This document shows positions 4,483 to 6,181 of a stretch of DNA of 6,181 nt, piece after piece; positions within the stretch are counted from its first letter, which is position 1; each line of letters opens with the position of its first letter. The DNA is taken from the NCBI GenBank assembly GCA_946886545.1, contig CAMPIU010000188.1, positions 1 to 6,181 on the forward strand. The letters are read 5' to 3'. The notes below the pieces were generated by a model. It searched no databases. It saw nothing but the letters and a program-made list of their open reading frames with translations, and was not told where the DNA came from. This DNA is from an uncultured Flavobacteriales bacterium. Lineage in GTDB: Bacteria > Bacteroidota > Bacteroidia > Flavobacteriales > Crocinitomicaceae. A program made the position numbers and the translations under genes.

Positions 4483-5622
4483 CTATTTCAATATTTCTCT
4501 GGAGATCACTAATTTCTGAATTTCAGAGGTTCCTTCACCAATGGTCATCAATTTTGCATCTCTCAAGAATTTCTCTGCCGGATATTCTTTTGTGAATCCG
4601 TAACCACCCATGATCTGAACGGCTTCATTTCCACATTTCACAGAAACCTCAGAAGCAAAATACTTTGCAAATGCACCTTGAGTTGTCATTTTCTGACCTC
4701 TGTTTTTGTAATCCGCAGCCTGGAAAGTCAACAATTCTGCCGCCTCCACTTCGGTGGCCATATCAGCAAGTTTAAATCCAATTGCCTGGAATTTCCCGAT
4801 CGGTTGTCCGAATTGCTCTCGTTCTTTTGCGTATTTCACGGATGCTTCATAAGCCCCGCGAGCAATTCCACATGAAAGTGCAGCAATAGAAATACGACCT
4901 CCGTCCAAAATATGCATTGCCTGCTTGAATCCTTGTCCGACTTCACCAATTACCTGAGATTCGTGCAAACGAACATTATCAAAAATCAATTCTGCTGTTT
5001 CGGAGGCACGAACCCCTAATTTGTCTTTGATTTTCACAGCGGAGAATCCCGGAGTTCCTTTTTCAACGATAAAGGCTGTAATTCCGTTTGAATCCAATAA
5101 CTCACCCGTACGAACCAACACTACAGAAACATCACCGGAAAGTCCATGAGTAATCCAGTTTTTTGCTCCGTTAATCACCCAATATTCTCCGTCCTTAACA
5201 GCCGTAGTCTTCATACGCATCGCATCAGAACCTGTGTTCGGTTCAGTCAGACCCCATGCACCGATAAATTCTCCTGAAGTTAATTTCGGAAGGTACTTTT
5301 TCTTTTGCTCTTCGTTTCCATGGTAATAAATATGTCCGGTACAAAGGGAATTATGTGCAGCAACGCTCAGGCCGATTCCGCCACATACTTTTCCTAATTC
5401 CATCAATGCTGTTGCATATTCCAGGTATGAAAAGCCACTTCCACCGTATTCTTCCGGAATGTAAATTCCCAATAGGCCCAGCTCTCCCATTTGTTTCATA
5501 ACATCCACCGGAAAATACTCTTCAGCATCCCATTTATTCATATTCGGGCGGATTTCTCTTTCCGCGAAATCACGCACCATTTGCGTGATCATGTGTTGAT
5601 TCTCGTTTAGTTCAAAATTCAT
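4483..5622 (-). CDS. Acyl-CoA dehydrogenase, short/medium-chain type
   Basis: This FAD enzyme carries out the first step of fatty-acid or branched-chain acyl-CoA beta-oxidation, alpha-beta dehydrogenation of acyl-CoA, passing electrons to electron-transfer flavoprotein. The 379-residue length is typical. The N-terminal helical domain (about 1-115) is followed by signature 1, GLTEPNTGSDA (124-134), in the central beta domain, with GAKNWITHG (152-160) contacting flavin. The C-terminal helical domain has GGRISIAA (241-248), REQFGQPIGKFQ (268-279), signature 2 starting QIMGGYGF (336-343) and ending FLRD (352-355), and the catalytic-base region IGEGTSEIQ with Glu363 at the position used by short- and medium-chain enzymes. 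The residue before it is Gly rather than the common Tyr, so chain-length preference cannot be called. The ATG at 5622 is 54 nt after the apt stop; no promoter or Shine-Dalgarno is clear, so it may be cotranscribed with apt. Confidence 0.95.
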   Translation of the reverse strand: MNFELNENQHMITQMVRDFAEREIRPNMNKWDAEEYFPVDVMKQMGELGLLGIYIPEEYGGSGFSYLEYATALMELGKVCGGIGLSVAAHNSLCTGHIYYHGNEEQKKKYLPKLTSGEFIGAWGLTEPNTGSDAMRMKTTAVKDGEYWVINGAKNWITHGLSGDVSVVLVRTGELLDSNGITAFIVEKGTPGFSAVKIKDKLGVRASETAELIFDNVRLHESQVIGEVGQGFKQAMHILDGGRISIAALSCGIARGAYEASVKYAKEREQFGQPIGKFQAIGFKLADMATEVEAAELLTFQAADYKNRGQKMTTQGAFAKYFASEVSVKCGNEAVQIMGGYGFTKEYPAEKFLRDAKLMTIGEGTSEIQKLVISREILK

Positions 5623-5676
5623 GATTAACAGTGTTTTGGGGTGTCCGTTAATTTATTTTTTCGATTAATAATTTTT

Positions 5677-6181
5677 TTAATAGGCCACTAAATTAGTAAT
5701 ATTATTAGAGTAGTTTTTCAATTTTTCGTTACCATTTAGAAAATTTAATCCTACTAAGAAATTAAATCCAGCTACTTCGCCTCCACATTTTTGGATAAGC
5801 TCCGCTGCAGCCGAGGCTGATCCCCCGGTTGCCAATAAATCATCGTGAATCAAAACACGTTCTCCTTTTTGAACCGCATCAATATGCATCTCAATTTCAG
5901 CAGAACCATATTCCAAATCGTATGAATGACTTATTTTATGATAAGGTAATTTTCCTGCTTTGCGAATAAGTACAAAGGGAAGGCCCAATTCCATTGCTAA
6001 AGGATAGCCAAATAAAAATCCACGGCTTTCAATTCCGGCAATTTTATCCAGTTTCTGATCTTTATAAATCGATACCAAATGATTTACTATTTCCTTGGAT
6101 AAACCGGAATCCAACATAATTGGAGTGATGTCTTTAAATACGATACCCGGTTTCGGAAAATCTACTACATCTCTTATTACA
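5677..6181 (-). CDS. apt: Adenine phosphoribosyltransferase (5' end beyond window)
   Basis: Apt salvages adenine by joining it to PRPP to give AMP and pyrophosphate, in the cytosol. The last 167 residues are visible. The frame is open to the window edge, where it reads IRDVVDFPKPGIVFKDITPI, the standard N-terminal region, so only roughly 5-10 residues are missing; an internal Met at 6117 is not the start. Key motifs are ESRGFLFG (visible residues 51-58), IRKAGKLPYH (72-81) of the flexible catalytic loop region, and the PRPP-binding signature VLIHDDLLATGGSA (109-122), in which the usual final Thr is Ser. The C-terminus, GFNFLVGLNFLNGNEKL onward, matches the family's closing strand. It precedes the acyl-CoA dehydrogenase by 54 nt without an obvious terminator. 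Confidence 0.95.
   Translation of the reverse strand, partial: VIRDVVDFPKPGIVFKDITPIMLDSGLSKEIVNHLVSIYKDQKLDKIAGIESRGFLFGYPLAMELGLPFVLIRKAGKLPYHKISHSYDLEYGSAEIEMHIDAVQKGERVLIHDDLLATGGSASAAAELIQKCGGEVAGFNFLVGLNFLNGNEKLKNYSNNITNLVAY

Overview
The window is a core-genome segment of a Bacteroidota bacterium, most likely a flavobacterial lineage such as Flavobacteriales/Crocinitomicaceae (inference; I cannot place it lower). The supports are AT-rich DNA with A/T-rich intergenic stretches, two promoters matching the Bacteroidota TTTG / TAnnTTTG pattern, no Shine-Dalgarno motifs before genes, a Bacteroidota-type S21 and short HPF, and five tRNA genes without encoded CCA. Every gene lies on the minus strand, so transcription runs from high to low coordinates.

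In transcription order: apt (5' end off the right edge), an acyl-CoA dehydrogenase, rpsU with its own promoter and terminator, an exported protein of unknown function, xerC, and hpf ending in a strong terminator. A tRNA promoter follows, then tRNA-Thr(UGU), tRNA-Tyr(GUA), tRNA-Gly(UCC), tRNA-Thr(GGU) and tuf. After a terminator-like hairpin come tRNA-Trp(CCA), secE and the first codons of nusG, which reach the left edge.

The theme is protein synthesis: elongation (tuf and five tRNAs), the small subunit (rpsU), ribosome hibernation (hpf), secretion (secE) and transcription elongation (nusG). The chromosome-dimer recombinase gene xerC sits 5 nt before hpf. The metabolic genes apt (purine salvage) and the acyl-CoA dehydrogenase lie upstream and look unrelated to this theme. 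The order of four tRNAs then tuf, with the same anticodons, matches the E. coli thrU-tyrU-glyT-thrT-tufB operon.

I found no mobile element, CRISPR array, defence system or clearly new biological system. The points worth a second look are small. rpsU has no Shine-Dalgarno sequence, although a very strong one is reported as typical of Bacteroidota rpsU, and its mRNA would begin with a stem-loop. A terminator-like hairpin abuts tRNA-Trp. A conserved-looking hairpin lies between tRNA-Thr and tuf. An uncharacterised exported protein sits between rpsU and xerC. The nusG reading frame meets an unexpected stop at the very edge of the window.
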